A stretch of DNA of 64,000 bases, from NCBI GenBank assembly GCA_027488975.1, contig JAIYAQ010000002.1, positions 38,298 through 102,297 on the forward strand, read 5' to 3'. The translations under genes were made by a program, and so were the position numbers. The first letter of the stretch is position 1, and each line of letters starts with the position of its first letter. The notes beneath the pieces are model-generated. The model had not been told where the DNA came from, did no database searches, and was given only the letters and a program-made list of their open reading frames with translations. Below, one piece after another: positions 56,549-64,000 of this stretch. The stretch is from Cyanobium sp. E1_MAG_00006 (GTDB taxonomy: Bacteria > Cyanobacteriota > Cyanobacteriia > PCC-6307 > Cyanobiaceae).

Positions 56549-58762
56549 TCAGCCCTTGATATTGCCAAGCGTGGGAGTGCGGAGCAGCCGCAGGCCATTG
56601 GCGATCACGATCAAGCTTGTGCCCATGTCCGCGAAGACCGCCATCCACATCGTGGCATTTCCGGCCACGGTGAGCACCAGAAACAGGGCCTTGATTCCCA
56701 GTGCCAGCGCGATGTTCTGGCGCAGGATGGTGAAGGTGCGGCGAGAGAGGGCGATCGTTTCCGGTACGCGCATCAGATCGTCGTTCATGATCACCACATC
56801 GGCCGCTTCGATGGCGATGTGGGTGCCCGCGGCCCCCATCGCGAAACCGATGTCCGCCTGGGCCAGGGCCGGGGCATCGTTGATGCCATCGCCGGCCATG
56901 GCCGCGAATCCATAGCGGGCCTGCAGATCGGCCACCGCCTCGAGCTTCTCCTGCGGCAGCAGGTTGCTCTTCACCTCATCGATGCCGGCCAGGGCCGCAA
57001 TCGCACTGGCGGTAGCTGCGTTGTCACCCGTGAGCATCACCGGGGTGACTCCCAGGGCTCGCAGGGCTTCCATGGCCGCCGCCGAGCTGGGCCGAACGGT
57101 ATCGGCGACGGCGATCAGGGCGAGCACGCCGCTGTCATCCGCGAGCAGGCTGAGGGAGCGGCCCTGCCGCTCATGGACCTGCATCGACGCCTCCAGTGTG
57201 CTGGAGCAGAGCCCCAGTTCCTCGATCCAGCGGTGGTTGGCCAGCATCAGCGGCCTCCCCGCGATCACGCCGCGCACCCCGCGCCCAGGCAGGGCCTCAA
57301 AGGCCTCCACGGCCAGCCGCTCGCCATCAAGGCCTGCGGCCATGGCCCGCGACACGGGATGGTCGGAGCGCTCCGCCAGGCTGCTAGCCCACTGTTTGAG
57401 AACGCCAGCGTCTGCCGTTTCTTGCTGAGGGGAAAAGGCCACCAGCTGGGGCTGGCCCAGGGTGATCGTGCCGGTCTTGTCGAGCGCCAGCACCTTGATC
57501 TTGCGGGCCTCCTCGATGTAGAGGCCGCCTTTGATGATGATGCCGCGACGGGCGGCGGTGGCCAGGCCGCTCACCACCGTGACCGGTGTGGCGATCACCA
57601 GCGCGCAGGGGCAGGCGATCACCAGCAGCACCAGTGCCTTGTAGATGGCCTGCAGGGGGGTGAACCCCAGCAAGGGCGGCGCCAGCAGGGCAACAGCCAG
57701 TGCCACCACGAACACCGCCGGGGTGTAGCGGGCCGCGAAGCGATCGACGAAGCGCTGGATCGGAGCACGGGAGGCCTGGGCTTCCTCCACGGCCTGGATG
57801 ATGCGCGCCAGGGTGCTCAGCGAGGCAGGTGCCGTCACCTGGATCTCCAGGGCGCCGCCCTGGTTGATCGTGCCCGCAAACACTTCATCACCAGGGCCTT
57901 TGTCAACCGGCAGGCTTTCGCCGGTGATCGGGGCCTGGTTGATCGCACTCTCGCCGGAAAGCACCGTGCCATCAAGCGGCAGGCGCTCGCCCGGGCGGAC
58001 ACGCACCACATCTCCGATGGCCACAGCACTGGCGGAGACGCGTTGCCAGCGGCCATCGCTCTGGCGGATCTCCGCCTCGTCGGGAGCCAGGGCCATCAGG
58101 CTGGTGATCGCCTGGCGGGCCCGCTGCACCGCCCGCGCTTCGATCGCCTCGGCCACGGCATAGAGCGCCATCACCATGGCGGCTTCCGGGAAGCGGCCGA
58201 TCAGGAAGGCGCCCGTGACCGCCACGCTCATCAGCGCATTGATGTTGAGCCGGCCCTGGCGCAGGGCCGCGAGGCCCTTGCGAAACACGGAGAAGCCCGC
58301 CAGGGCGATGGCGGCGATGGCGATCCCGATCTCAAGCAGCTCATGACCCGGGAAGGCGGGAACGACCAGATGCAGCAGCTCCGCTGTGATCGCCAGCGCC
58401 AGGGAGCCCGCCAGGCGGAGCCGTTCAAGGCGCCGTTCGGCGCGGGTCTGGGCGGCGGACGGCCGCTGATCGGGGCTGATCGGCTCCGGGGTGAATCCCA
58501 GCCGGCGGATTGCGGCAAGGGCGGAGTTGAGCGCTGCTGCTTCGGCATCGATCGCCAGAACGCGCTCGGCCAGCAGGAACCGCAGGCTGCGGATGCCGTC
58601 AACACCTGAGAGGGCATGCCGGATCTCGCCTTCCTCCGTGGCGCAATCCATCGCGCTGATCCGAAACAGCGCTTCTCTGCCGCTTGCCGGCTCCGGCTGC
58701 GGCGCCGTGGTGGCTCCGGCCTTCTGCCCGCTGGTTCTACTGCTGCAGCAATGTTCCGCCAT
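56549..58762 (-). CDS. zntA: P1B-type ATPase, ZntA-like (Zn/Cd/Pb efflux)
   Basis: This 737-residue pump has an N-terminal metal-binding domain with SAMDCATEEGEIRHAL (about 36-51) and a Cys pair near the start (HCCSS). The actuator motif is TGESLPVDKG, the membrane metal site is ACPCALVIATP, and phosphorylation is at DKTGTITLG. SDHPVSRA, MLTGDNAA and the ATP-binding AGDGINDAPAL follow. The last helix has FADMGTSLIVIANGLRLL with the Zn-type Asp. The CPC and Asp pair point to Zn2+, Cd2+ or Pb2+ rather than Cu+. It is controlled by a MerR-type promoter. Confidence 0.93.
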   Translation of the reverse strand: MAEHCCSSRTSGQKAGATTAPQPEPASGREALFRISAMDCATEEGEIRHALSGVDGIRSLRFLLAERVLAIDAEAAALNSALAAIRRLGFTPEPISPDQRPSAAQTRAERRLERLRLAGSLALAITAELLHLVVPAFPGHELLEIGIAIAAIALAGFSVFRKGLAALRQGRLNINALMSVAVTGAFLIGRFPEAAMVMALYAVAEAIEARAVQRARQAITSLMALAPDEAEIRQSDGRWQRVSASAVAIGDVVRVRPGERLPLDGTVLSGESAINQAPITGESLPVDKGPGDEVFAGTINQGGALEIQVTAPASLSTLARIIQAVEEAQASRAPIQRFVDRFAARYTPAVFVVALAVALLAPPLLGFTPLQAIYKALVLLVIACPCALVIATPVTVVSGLATAARRGIIIKGGLYIEEARKIKVLALDKTGTITLGQPQLVAFSPQQETADAGVLKQWASSLAERSDHPVSRAMAAGLDGERLAVEAFEALPGRGVRGVIAGRPLMLANHRWIEELGLCSSTLEASMQVHERQGRSLSLLADDSGVLALIAVADTVRPSSAAAMEALRALGVTPVMLTGDNAATASAIAALAGIDEVKSNLLPQEKLEAVADLQARYGFAAMAGDGINDAPALAQADIGFAMGAAGTHIAIEAADVVIMNDDLMRVPETIALSRRTFTILRQNIALALGIKALFLVLTVAGNATMWMAVFADMGTSLIVIANGLRLLRTPTLGNIKG

Positions 58763-58782
58763 GGTCCTGTCATCCAGACCCC

Positions 58783-58813
58783 AGCAAACAGCCTGTAGTC
58801 ACTTCAGGGTCAA
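58783..58813 (-). promoter_or_regulatory. MerR-type promoter/operator upstream of zntA
   Basis: On the minus strand -35 TTGACC (58813-58808) is followed by the near-perfect dyad CCTGAAGTGACTACAGG (58808-58792) and a weak TTTGCT-type -10 about 19 bases on. The dyad matches the one upstream of the VKOR gene at most positions. The start codon is about 20 bases from the -10. Confidence 0.72.
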
Positions 58814-58849
58814 GGGTCTTGGCGGCACCTAGTGCCCGCAGGCTGTTGA

Positions 58850-59260
58850 TCAACGCAGCTGGGGACACTCCTGATCCTGCATCTGCTGCATCAGCCCATC
58901 GGCTTGCCGGGCCAGCTTGGCTCCAGCCGCCGTGTAGAACCTGAACTGCTGGATGTTGACGTAGAAAACCCGCCGGCTGCGCAGCAGCTGTTCTTCCGCC
59001 TTGCGGCGGCACTCGATCAGGGCCTGGTAGTCGATGGTCGTCTCGTTGTGGTCGTTGGCATTGGCCCCATCGGCCTGCTGGCTGAGGACAGGGCAGATCC
59101 GTTCGCGGGTGGTGCGAACCAGGGCGATTTCGGCCTTCATGGCCTGCTCGGCCAGGGCATTGCGTTGCTCCAGCAGGTTCCGGCACGCCTCCACTTCAGC
59201 CGCCATCACCGGAGCTGTCAGCCAGCAGCAGGCCAGCGAGAGGGTCAGGACGTGGCGCAT
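58850..59260 (-). CDS. Uncharacterised exported protein (136 aa)
   Basis: This protein has a signal peptide (LTLSLACCWLTAPVMA, about 5-20) followed by a helical mature part. Four mature cysteines (EACRNLLEQ, ERICPVLSQ, LIECRRKAEE and QECPQL) could form two disulfides. No family is recognised. It is a periplasmic helical protein, and its place between metal genes suggests but does not prove a metal link. It lies 73 bases downstream of the multicopper oxidase on the same strand. Confidence 0.62.
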   Translation of the reverse strand: MRHVLTLSLACCWLTAPVMAAEVEACRNLLEQRNALAEQAMKAEIALVRTTRERICPVLSQQADGANANDHNETTIDYQALIECRRKAEEQLLRSRRVFYVNIQQFRFYTAAGAKLARQADGLMQQMQDQECPQLR

Positions 59261-59333
59261 TCACGGATCAATTCGAGTCCTGTGTCTTTGGCGGCTATGG
59301 GCGTGATCATCATGGGCAGCGTCAGACCATCCA

Positions 59334-60818
59334 CTACTCGATCTGCAGCACCCCCATCAGCCCCAGATCCTCGTGGTCGAGGTTGTGACAGTGATAGACG
59401 GTGCGCCCCGGGAAATCCCTGAATGTGACGCGGATCCGCACCTCTTCGCCCGCTTTCACCAGCACGGTGTCTTTCCAGCGTCGCTGAGATTCAGGACGAC
59501 CCGCGCGGCTGATCACCTGGAAGGGATTGACGTGCAAGTGGAAGGGGTGATCCATCACGTCGTCGTTGACGATCAGCCAGTCTTCCGTGCTCCCGAGGGC
59601 AACCCGAGTGTCGATGCGATCGGGTTCGAAGGCCTGGCCATTGATCTGAAATCCCATGCCCATGCCGCCCATGGCCATGCCGCCTCCGCCCATGGCGCCC
59701 ATGTCGTGCTTCATCCCACCCATGCCCGTTCCCATGGCATGGGCCATGACGAAACGGCGGGTGCGCTCCGGCTTCGGCAGGGCCGGCACAGGGATCAGGG
59801 CCTTCGGCAGAGGTAGTGGTGGCACCGTTCCGGCGTAGCTGAGGGTGGCCAGGGTCCGGGGAGCGTCCTCAGCGGCGGCCATCCCCATGTGGCCACTGCG
59901 CTGGTAGGGCAGGTTGAGCAGCCTGTAGCTGCCTGGGGTCTGGTTGCCTTGCACCAGCACATCGGCCCGCTCGCCGGGGGCCAGCAGCAGCTCATCGAGA
60001 GGCTCTGGGGTGGCGATCGCGCCGCCATCGGTGGCGATCAGAACCAGTGAGTGGCCCTCGAGGGCCAGGCGGTACATCCGTGCATTGGAGGCATTGAGCA
60101 GGCGCAGCCGCAGCAGGCCGCCGCTGGGAATTGCCAGGCCTGGGTTGATCGCCCCGTTGACCGTCAGCAGGGGGCCTTCCCGGCCGAGCATGCGCCCCAC
60201 GCCCATGGCGGCTTCCTGACCGGAGGCGCTGGCGAAATCCTTGAGCACCAGCACGGTTTCTTTGGCGGCCGCCACTTCCGGAATCCTGTCCAGATCGCCG
60301 CGTACCACCAGGGCGCTGCTGAGGCCGCCAAACACCTGATCGGCCGAGAGTCCGTGCTGGTGGGGGTGGACGTAGAACAGGCCGGCCGGGTGGTCTTTGG
60401 CGAGCGTGAACTCATAGTCGAAGGAGCCACCGGGCGGCACGCTCAAGAAGACGTTGTCGGCCGTGCCGGTGGGGGGGATGTGGAGCCCGTGGAAGTGGAG
60501 ATTGGTGGGTTGCCTGAGTTCATTGCGCAGTCGCAGGCGCACCCGATCGCCGGCGTTCACCTCCAGCAGCGGACCGGGTGAGCGGCCGTTGTAGGTGAGC
60601 AGCTCGGCGGGGCCACCCGGAAGGCTTCCCCGCGTGGCCTGGGCCACCAGCTCCAGATCGGCCACGCCGCCACGGGAGGCCAGCCGCGCCGCACCGGCCG
60701 GCTGGGCCCGGGCGGCGGAGCGCTGCAGCCGGTCCCAGAGAAGTGGGCCGACCACGGCCGTGCCGAGGCCGGCGAGCCCAAGTCCGAGTACCTGCCGTCG
60801 CCGAAGTGGAGTGGTCAT
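59334..60818 (-). CDS. Multicopper oxidase (CueO-like)
   Basis: This 494-residue enzyme has a Tat-type signal (RRRQVLGLG, about 6-14). The four copper-binding clusters are HFHGLH (about 107-112), HPHQHG (about 151-156), HPFHLHVNPF (about 424-433) and HCHNLDHEDLGLM (about 475-487). A Met-rich insert (about 366-396, GMGGMKHDMG and GGMGMGF) resembles the copper-binding loop of CueO. It probably oxidises Cu+ to Cu2+ outside the cytoplasm. DUF411 lies 10 bases upstream on the same strand. Confidence 0.93.
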   Translation of the reverse strand: MTTPLRRRQVLGLGLAGLGTAVVGPLLWDRLQRSAARAQPAGAARLASRGGVADLELVAQATRGSLPGGPAELLTYNGRSPGPLLEVNAGDRVRLRLRNELRQPTNLHFHGLHIPPTGTADNVFLSVPPGGSFDYEFTLAKDHPAGLFYVHPHQHGLSADQVFGGLSSALVVRGDLDRIPEVAAAKETVLVLKDFASASGQEAAMGVGRMLGREGPLLTVNGAINPGLAIPSGGLLRLRLLNASNARMYRLALEGHSLVLIATDGGAIATPEPLDELLLAPGERADVLVQGNQTPGSYRLLNLPYQRSGHMGMAAAEDAPRTLATLSYAGTVPPLPLPKALIPVPALPKPERTRRFVMAHAMGTGMGGMKHDMGAMGGGGMAMGGMGMGFQINGQAFEPDRIDTRVALGSTEDWLIVNDDVMDHPFHLHVNPFQVISRAGRPESQRRWKDTVLVKAGEEVRIRVTFRDFPGRTVYHCHNLDHEDLGLMGVLQIE

Positions 60819-60828
60819 GGTTGGGTTC

Positions 60829-61326
60829 TCATTTGGCGTGCTGGGAGAAGCTGCTGATGGCTCCGGTCCGCGTGAAGGCCATCACCGTGAACGCCTCTTT
60901 GCCGTAGGCCGATTCCATGCCTGGGGAGCCCAGGGGCATCCCCGGAAGGGCGAGGCCCGCCAGGGGCGGCCGTTTCTGCAGCAGCCGTTTCACATCAGCA
61001 GCAGGGACGTGACCCTCAAGGGCAAAACCGGCCACTTCGGCGGTGTGGCACGAGGCCAGGCGGGCGGGGACCCCCAGGCGTCGCTTGATCACGGCGACAT
61101 CGGCCACCACGACATCGCGCACGGCGAAGCCATTGGCGCGCATGTGCTGCACCCAGCCCTTGCAGCACCCGCAGCTGGCGGATCGATAGGAGGTGACCGG
61201 CATCAGGGCTGGAGCACTGGCGCGTGCCGCGAGCGACCCGCCCCCTGAGACAACGGCAGCAACAGCGCCGACCCCCAGCAGCAGGTCCAGGAACCGCGAA
61301 TGACCGCGGCTTGATGTCGAGTTCAT
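60829..61326 (-). CDS. DUF411 metal-binding periplasmic protein
   Basis: This 165-residue protein has an N-terminal hydrophobic segment (DLLLGVGAVAAVVSG, about 14-28), then the DUF411 hallmark SASCGCCKGWVQHM (about 50-63) and CHTAEVAGFALEGHVPAAD (about 93-111). The last half has LALPGMPLGSPGME. DUF411 proteins bind copper and often neighbour copper resistance genes. It leads a short operon with the multicopper oxidase, under a CueR-like promoter. Confidence 0.9.
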   Translation of the reverse strand: MNSTSSRGHSRFLDLLLGVGAVAAVVSGGGSLAARASAPALMPVTSYRSASCGCCKGWVQHMRANGFAVRDVVVADVAVIKRRLGVPARLASCHTAEVAGFALEGHVPAADVKRLLQKRPPLAGLALPGMPLGSPGMESAYGKEAFTVMAFTRTGAISSFSQHAK

Positions 61327-61350
61327 GGCCTCTGATGCGGGGATGTCTCA

Positions 61351-61382
61351 ACCGTAGAGCCTCCACTCAGGTGGAGAGTCAA
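61351..61382 (-). promoter_or_regulatory. CueR-type promoter of the DUF411-multicopper oxidase operon
   Basis: On the minus strand -35 TTGACT (61382-61377) and -10 TACGGT (61356-61351) are 20 bases apart. The spacer holds the perfect dyad CTCCAC/GTGGAG (61361-61376), of copper-type MerR style. The distance to ATG 61326 is 24 bases. Confidence 0.7.
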
Positions 61383-61442
61383 GCCCGTGATGACCGGCAT
61401 CAACCGGCATCGACCGGCTCAGATTTGCTGCGCCCTTGGCCC

Positions 61443-61474
61443 TTGACTCTCCTGTCAAGGGGAGACCATACCGT
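61443..61474 (+). promoter_or_regulatory. CueR-type promoter of the DUF305-copA operon
   Basis: TTGACT (61443-61448) is followed by a 19-20 base spacer with the dyad TCTCC-TGTCAAGG-GGAGA (61448-61465), then TACCGT (61469-61474) as -10. The dyad resembles known CueR/CopR targets. AGGAGG at 61476-61481 is close to the expected transcript start, so the leader is short. Confidence 0.68.
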
Positions 61475-61496
61475 TAGGAGGTCTCACCTTGCCGCC

Positions 61497-62234
61497 ATGT
61501 ACCCATTCCGCTTCACCGCCACCCTGATCGGTCTGGCCTCTGCCCTCACCGTTGCGGCTCCTGCCCTGGCCCAGATGCCCGGTGGCATGAATCACGAAGG
61601 GCACCAGGGCATGCCAGGGATGATGAACATGCCTGGGATGTCTGCTCCGGCCGGATCCGCCCCGGCCCATGCCGCCCACGCCCACGACGTGGGCCCCGCC
61701 GGTGCCACCTACGACCTGCGCCTCATCGACGGCATGGTGCAGCACCACACCGGCGCGCTACGGATGAGCGAATTCGTCTTCAACATCGGCCAGCCCGGCG
61801 TGGGAGCGCTCGGCAAAACGATCTGGCGCGACCAGGCCAACGAGATCCGGGCCATGGGCCTCTGGCGCAAGGCCTGGTACCCCCAGGCACCCGTTTACCC
61901 CGTGTCCCTGGCCTCCGGAGGCGATCCCAACAGCCTCAGCGGCCTCACCCGCATGAGCCAGGCCCAGATCGATGGCATGCGGATGATGGGCGAACTCCCC
62001 ACCAAGGACAACCGGGTGGTGTGGTTCTTGGAGGGCATGCTCGAGCACCACGGCGGGGCGCTGATGATGGCCCACGACGCCCTGGCCAAGAGCACCAACC
62101 CCACGATCCGACGCTTCGCGCGAGGGGTGATCGTGGCCCAGCGCGCCGAGATCATCGAACTGCGCAGGATGCTGGCGGTGGAGGGCTTGCGCAAGCCGGA
62201 GTACAGCAAATACGACGCTCTTTTTCGTCTTTGA
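61497..62234 (+). CDS. DUF305 His/Met-rich periplasmic protein
   Basis: This 245-residue protein has a signal peptide (FTATLIGLASALTVAAPALA, about 6-25). The mature start is Met/His-rich (MNHEGHQGMPGMMNMPGM). Two ferritin-like DUF305 halves follow, each with paired histidines: DGMVQHHTGALRM (about 80-92) and EGMLEHHGGALMMAHD (about 178-193). It is likely a periplasmic copper- or metal-binding protein. ATG 61497 is chosen because in-frame starts upstream lack support. copA begins 52 bases after it. Confidence 0.88.
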   Translation: MYPFRFTATLIGLASALTVAAPALAQMPGGMNHEGHQGMPGMMNMPGMSAPAGSAPAHAAHAHDVGPAGATYDLRLIDGMVQHHTGALRMSEFVFNIGQPGVGALGKTIWRDQANEIRAMGLWRKAWYPQAPVYPVSLASGGDPNSLSGLTRMSQAQIDGMRMMGELPTKDNRVVWFLEGMLEHHGGALMMAHDALAKSTNPTIRRFARGVIVAQRAEIIELRRMLAVEGLRKPEYSKYDALFRL

Positions 62235-62286
62235 GCGAAAACCTGGGTAGATCTTTCCTAACTAGCCCCACCGATCAGGAGCAGCC

Positions 62287-64000
62287 ATGATGAACGCGGC
62301 GACAATCACCCAGACCCCTGGCCATTCCCACGGGAAGCCCGGAAGCCACGGCCCGCCGCCCACCGGCGGCGGCAAGGGAATGGCCAAGGATCCGATCTGC
62401 GGCATGGTGGTTCCCAAGGCCACAGCCCTCAGCGCCCAGCGCGGCGGCCGCGACTACTACTTCTGCAGCCAGACCTGCCTGCAGACCTTCCAGAATCCCG
62501 ACCGCGAATTGCGCGTCATGCGCCGTCGCGTGGGCTTCGTGATCGGCGGGGTGCTGGCGCTGGCGCTGTTCCGGGCCGGAGCCTTCATCGCCCTGGCGGC
62601 CGGCATCAGCCTGGTGTCCTGGGTGCCGCTGCCGGCACTGCCCTGGATGAGCTGGGGGAAGTGGCTGTTCGTGCTTGCCACTCCGGTGCAGTTCATCGGT
62701 GGCTGGTCGTTCTACACCGGCGCCTGGGCGGCCCTCAAGCGCCGCGCCCTCAACATGGATGTGCTGATCGCCCTGGGCACCTCCGTTGCCTACTTCTACA
62801 GCGTGGTGGTGGTCTTCGCGCCCACCTGGCTTCCGGTTGGCGTCAATGAACGGGACGTCTATTTCGAAGTCTCGGCGGTGGTGATCGCCTTCGTGCTGAT
62901 GGGCAAATACATGGAGGAGATCATCAAGAAACGCTCCTCTGCCGCCGTGCGCAAGTTGCTCGATCTTCAGCCCGCCACGGCCACGGTGATCCGCGACGGC
63001 ATGGAGATGACCGTGCCCGCCGATGCCATCGACACCGGCGAAACGGTGCTGGTGCGCCCGGGCGAGAAGATCCCCGCCGATGGGGTGGTGCTGGAGGGCA
63101 GCTCCTCGGTGGACGAATCCTTGCTCACCGGTGAATCCCTGCCAGTGGCCAAACAGGCCGGTGCCGAACTCATCGGCGGCACCGTGAATGGCAATGGCCT
63201 GCTCCGTTTTCAGGCCAGCCGGGTGGGATCCGACACCGCCCTGGCCCAGATCGTTCGCATCGTGGAGGAGGCCCAGGCCAGCACGGCCAGCGTGCAGCGC
63301 CTGGCCGATCAGGTCACGGGCTGGTTTGTTCCAGCCGCGGTGCTGATCGCCTTCGCGGCGTTTGCCCTCTGGACCCTGGCGGGCCAGTTCAGCAGTGGTC
63401 TGCTGGCCTTCATCGCCGTGCTGGTGATTTCCTGCCCCTGTGCCCTGGGCATCGCCACCCCAGCGGCCCTGATGGTGGGGGTGGGCAAGGGCGCGGAGCA
63501 GGGCATCCTGATCCGCAGCGGCGAGGTGCTGGAGCGGGCTGAGAAGCTCACCACCGTGGTCTTCGACAAGACAGGCACGCTCACCTTGGGCAAGCCGGTG
63601 CTCACCGATCTGGAGCCCCTGGCAAGCCAGTCGGAGCAGGAGGTGCTTCAGCTCGCAGGGTCCCTGGAGCACGGCTCCGAACATCCCCTGGCAGCGGCAA
63701 TTGCCGAGGCCGTTGCAGCGCGCCATCTGGAGCTGCTGCCGCTGAAGCAGTTTGAGGCCCAGGTGGGCGAGGGCATCACCGCCAAAGAGGGCGGGGACGT
63801 CGTCTGGTTCGGCAACCGTTCCCTGGCAAGCCGCTTCCTGCCTCGGCTTCCCGAGCCTGTGGAAGGCCAGCTCGCTGGGCTCGAGGCCCAGGGGAAAACG
63901 GCCATGTTGCTGGGGCGCGCCGATCAGATCCTGGGGGTGATCGCCGTCGCTGACACGGTCAGGCCCGAGGCCGAGCAGGCCGTGGCCCTGCTGCGGCGCC
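62287..64000 (+). CDS. copA: Copper-exporting P1B-type ATPase CopA (3' partial)
   Basis: The gene runs off the window after 571 codons. It starts [19 protein letters not shown], with AGGAG five bases upstream. A His/Gly-rich tail is followed by a YHS-like metal domain ([29 protein letters not shown], about 34-72). Membrane helices lead to the Cu+ site [24 protein letters not shown], the phosphorylation site [10 protein letters not shown] and SEHPLAAAI follow. CPC plus the YHS domain indicates copper, distinct from the ZntA type at 56549-58762. It is probably cotranscribed with the DUF305 gene. Confidence 0.93.
   Translation, partial: MMNAATITQTPGHSHGKPGSHGPPPTGGGKGMAKDPICGMVVPKATALSAQRGGRDYYFCSQTCLQTFQNPDRELRVMRRRVGFVIGGVLALALFRAGAFIALAAGISLVSWVPLPALPWMSWGKWLFVLATPVQFIGGWSFYTGAWAALKRRALNMDVLIALGTSVAYFYSVVVVFAPTWLPVGVNERDVYFEVSAVVIAFVLMGKYMEEIIKKRSSAAVRKLLDLQPATATVIRDGMEMTVPADAIDTGETVLVRPGEKIPADGVVLEGSSSVDESLLTGESLPVAKQAGAELIGGTVNGNGLLRFQASRVGSDTALAQIVRIVEEAQASTASVQRLADQVTGWFVPAAVLIAFAAFALWTLAGQFSSGLLAFIAVLVISCPCALGIATPAALMVGVGKGAEQGILIRSGEVLERAEKLTTVVFDKTGTLTLGKPVLTDLEPLASQSEQEVLQLAGSLEHGSEHPLAAAIAEAVAARHLELLPLKQFEAQVGEGITAKEGGDVVWFGNRSLASRFLPRLPEPVEGQLAGLEAQGKTAMLLGRADQILGVIAVADTVRPEAEQAVALLRR

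Overview
The window looks like chromosomal DNA of a high-GC unicellular picocyanobacterium of the Cyanobium / freshwater Synechococcus type. The evidence is the run miaB-ddl-ftsQ-ftsZ-(SRP RNA)-panB-hemW-PIN/TRAM-clpR-clpP-ilvC-cbiB, a ClpR pseudoprotease beside ClpP, a cyanobacterial-type trpC N-terminus, a DUF1651 protein, thylakoid-lumen-type pentapeptide repeats and HIP1-like GCGATCGC octamers (for example 26553-26560 and 36989-36996). The species assignment is inference. Both edges cut genes: a ligand-gated channel homologue on the left and a copper P-type ATPase on the right.

Region 1 (0-14.5 kb) is mosaic. It holds three ion-channel-like proteins: a pentameric ligand-gated channel homologue, a KirBac-fold protein whose potassium filter is replaced, and a TMEM175-like protein. 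Around them are an SMR exporter, katG, a broken glyoxalase-fold gene with an intact paralogue 6 kb away, an IS3 remnant, a YeeE/YedE permease, peptide deformylase, a Ca2+/H+ exchanger, a PilZ protein and a PLP enzyme of the cystine-lyase type. Region 2 (14.5-45 kb) is mostly housekeeping. It includes peptidoglycan synthesis and division (murE, murA, ddl, ftsQ, ftsZ), ribosomal protein S4, yidD, trpC, lpdA, argD, folC, ilvC, panB, hemW, clpR/clpP, cbiB, three tRNAs and the SRP RNA. Two less ordinary operons sit inside it: DUF4359-amidohydrolase-FAD oxidase, and a dgcA-dgcN-like pair with a tandem palindromic operator candidate upstream.

Region 3 (45-53.7 kb) is accessory. Two exopolysaccharide glycosyltransferases are followed by small unknown genes, a DUF2493-Gp157-Rad52 module of phage or plasmid type, a DUF433/DUF5615 toxin-antitoxin pair, a LexA-box-like site before two small cyanobacterial genes, a frameshifted DUF924 gene and a permease remnant. 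Region 4 (53.7-64 kb) is a metal-handling island: an Nramp transporter, a VKOR-thioredoxin fusion, a MerR regulator of the Cd/Pb/Zn type, a ZntA-like ATPase, a multicopper oxidase, and DUF411, DUF305 and CopA proteins. Four promoters here have TTGAC -35 boxes, about 19-20 bp spacers and central dyads, which is the architecture MerR-family activators need. Two carry one dyad type (before VKOR and before zntA). Two carry another (the divergent pair between DUF411 and DUF305). This suggests two metal regulons side by side, one for Zn/Cd/Pb and one for copper.
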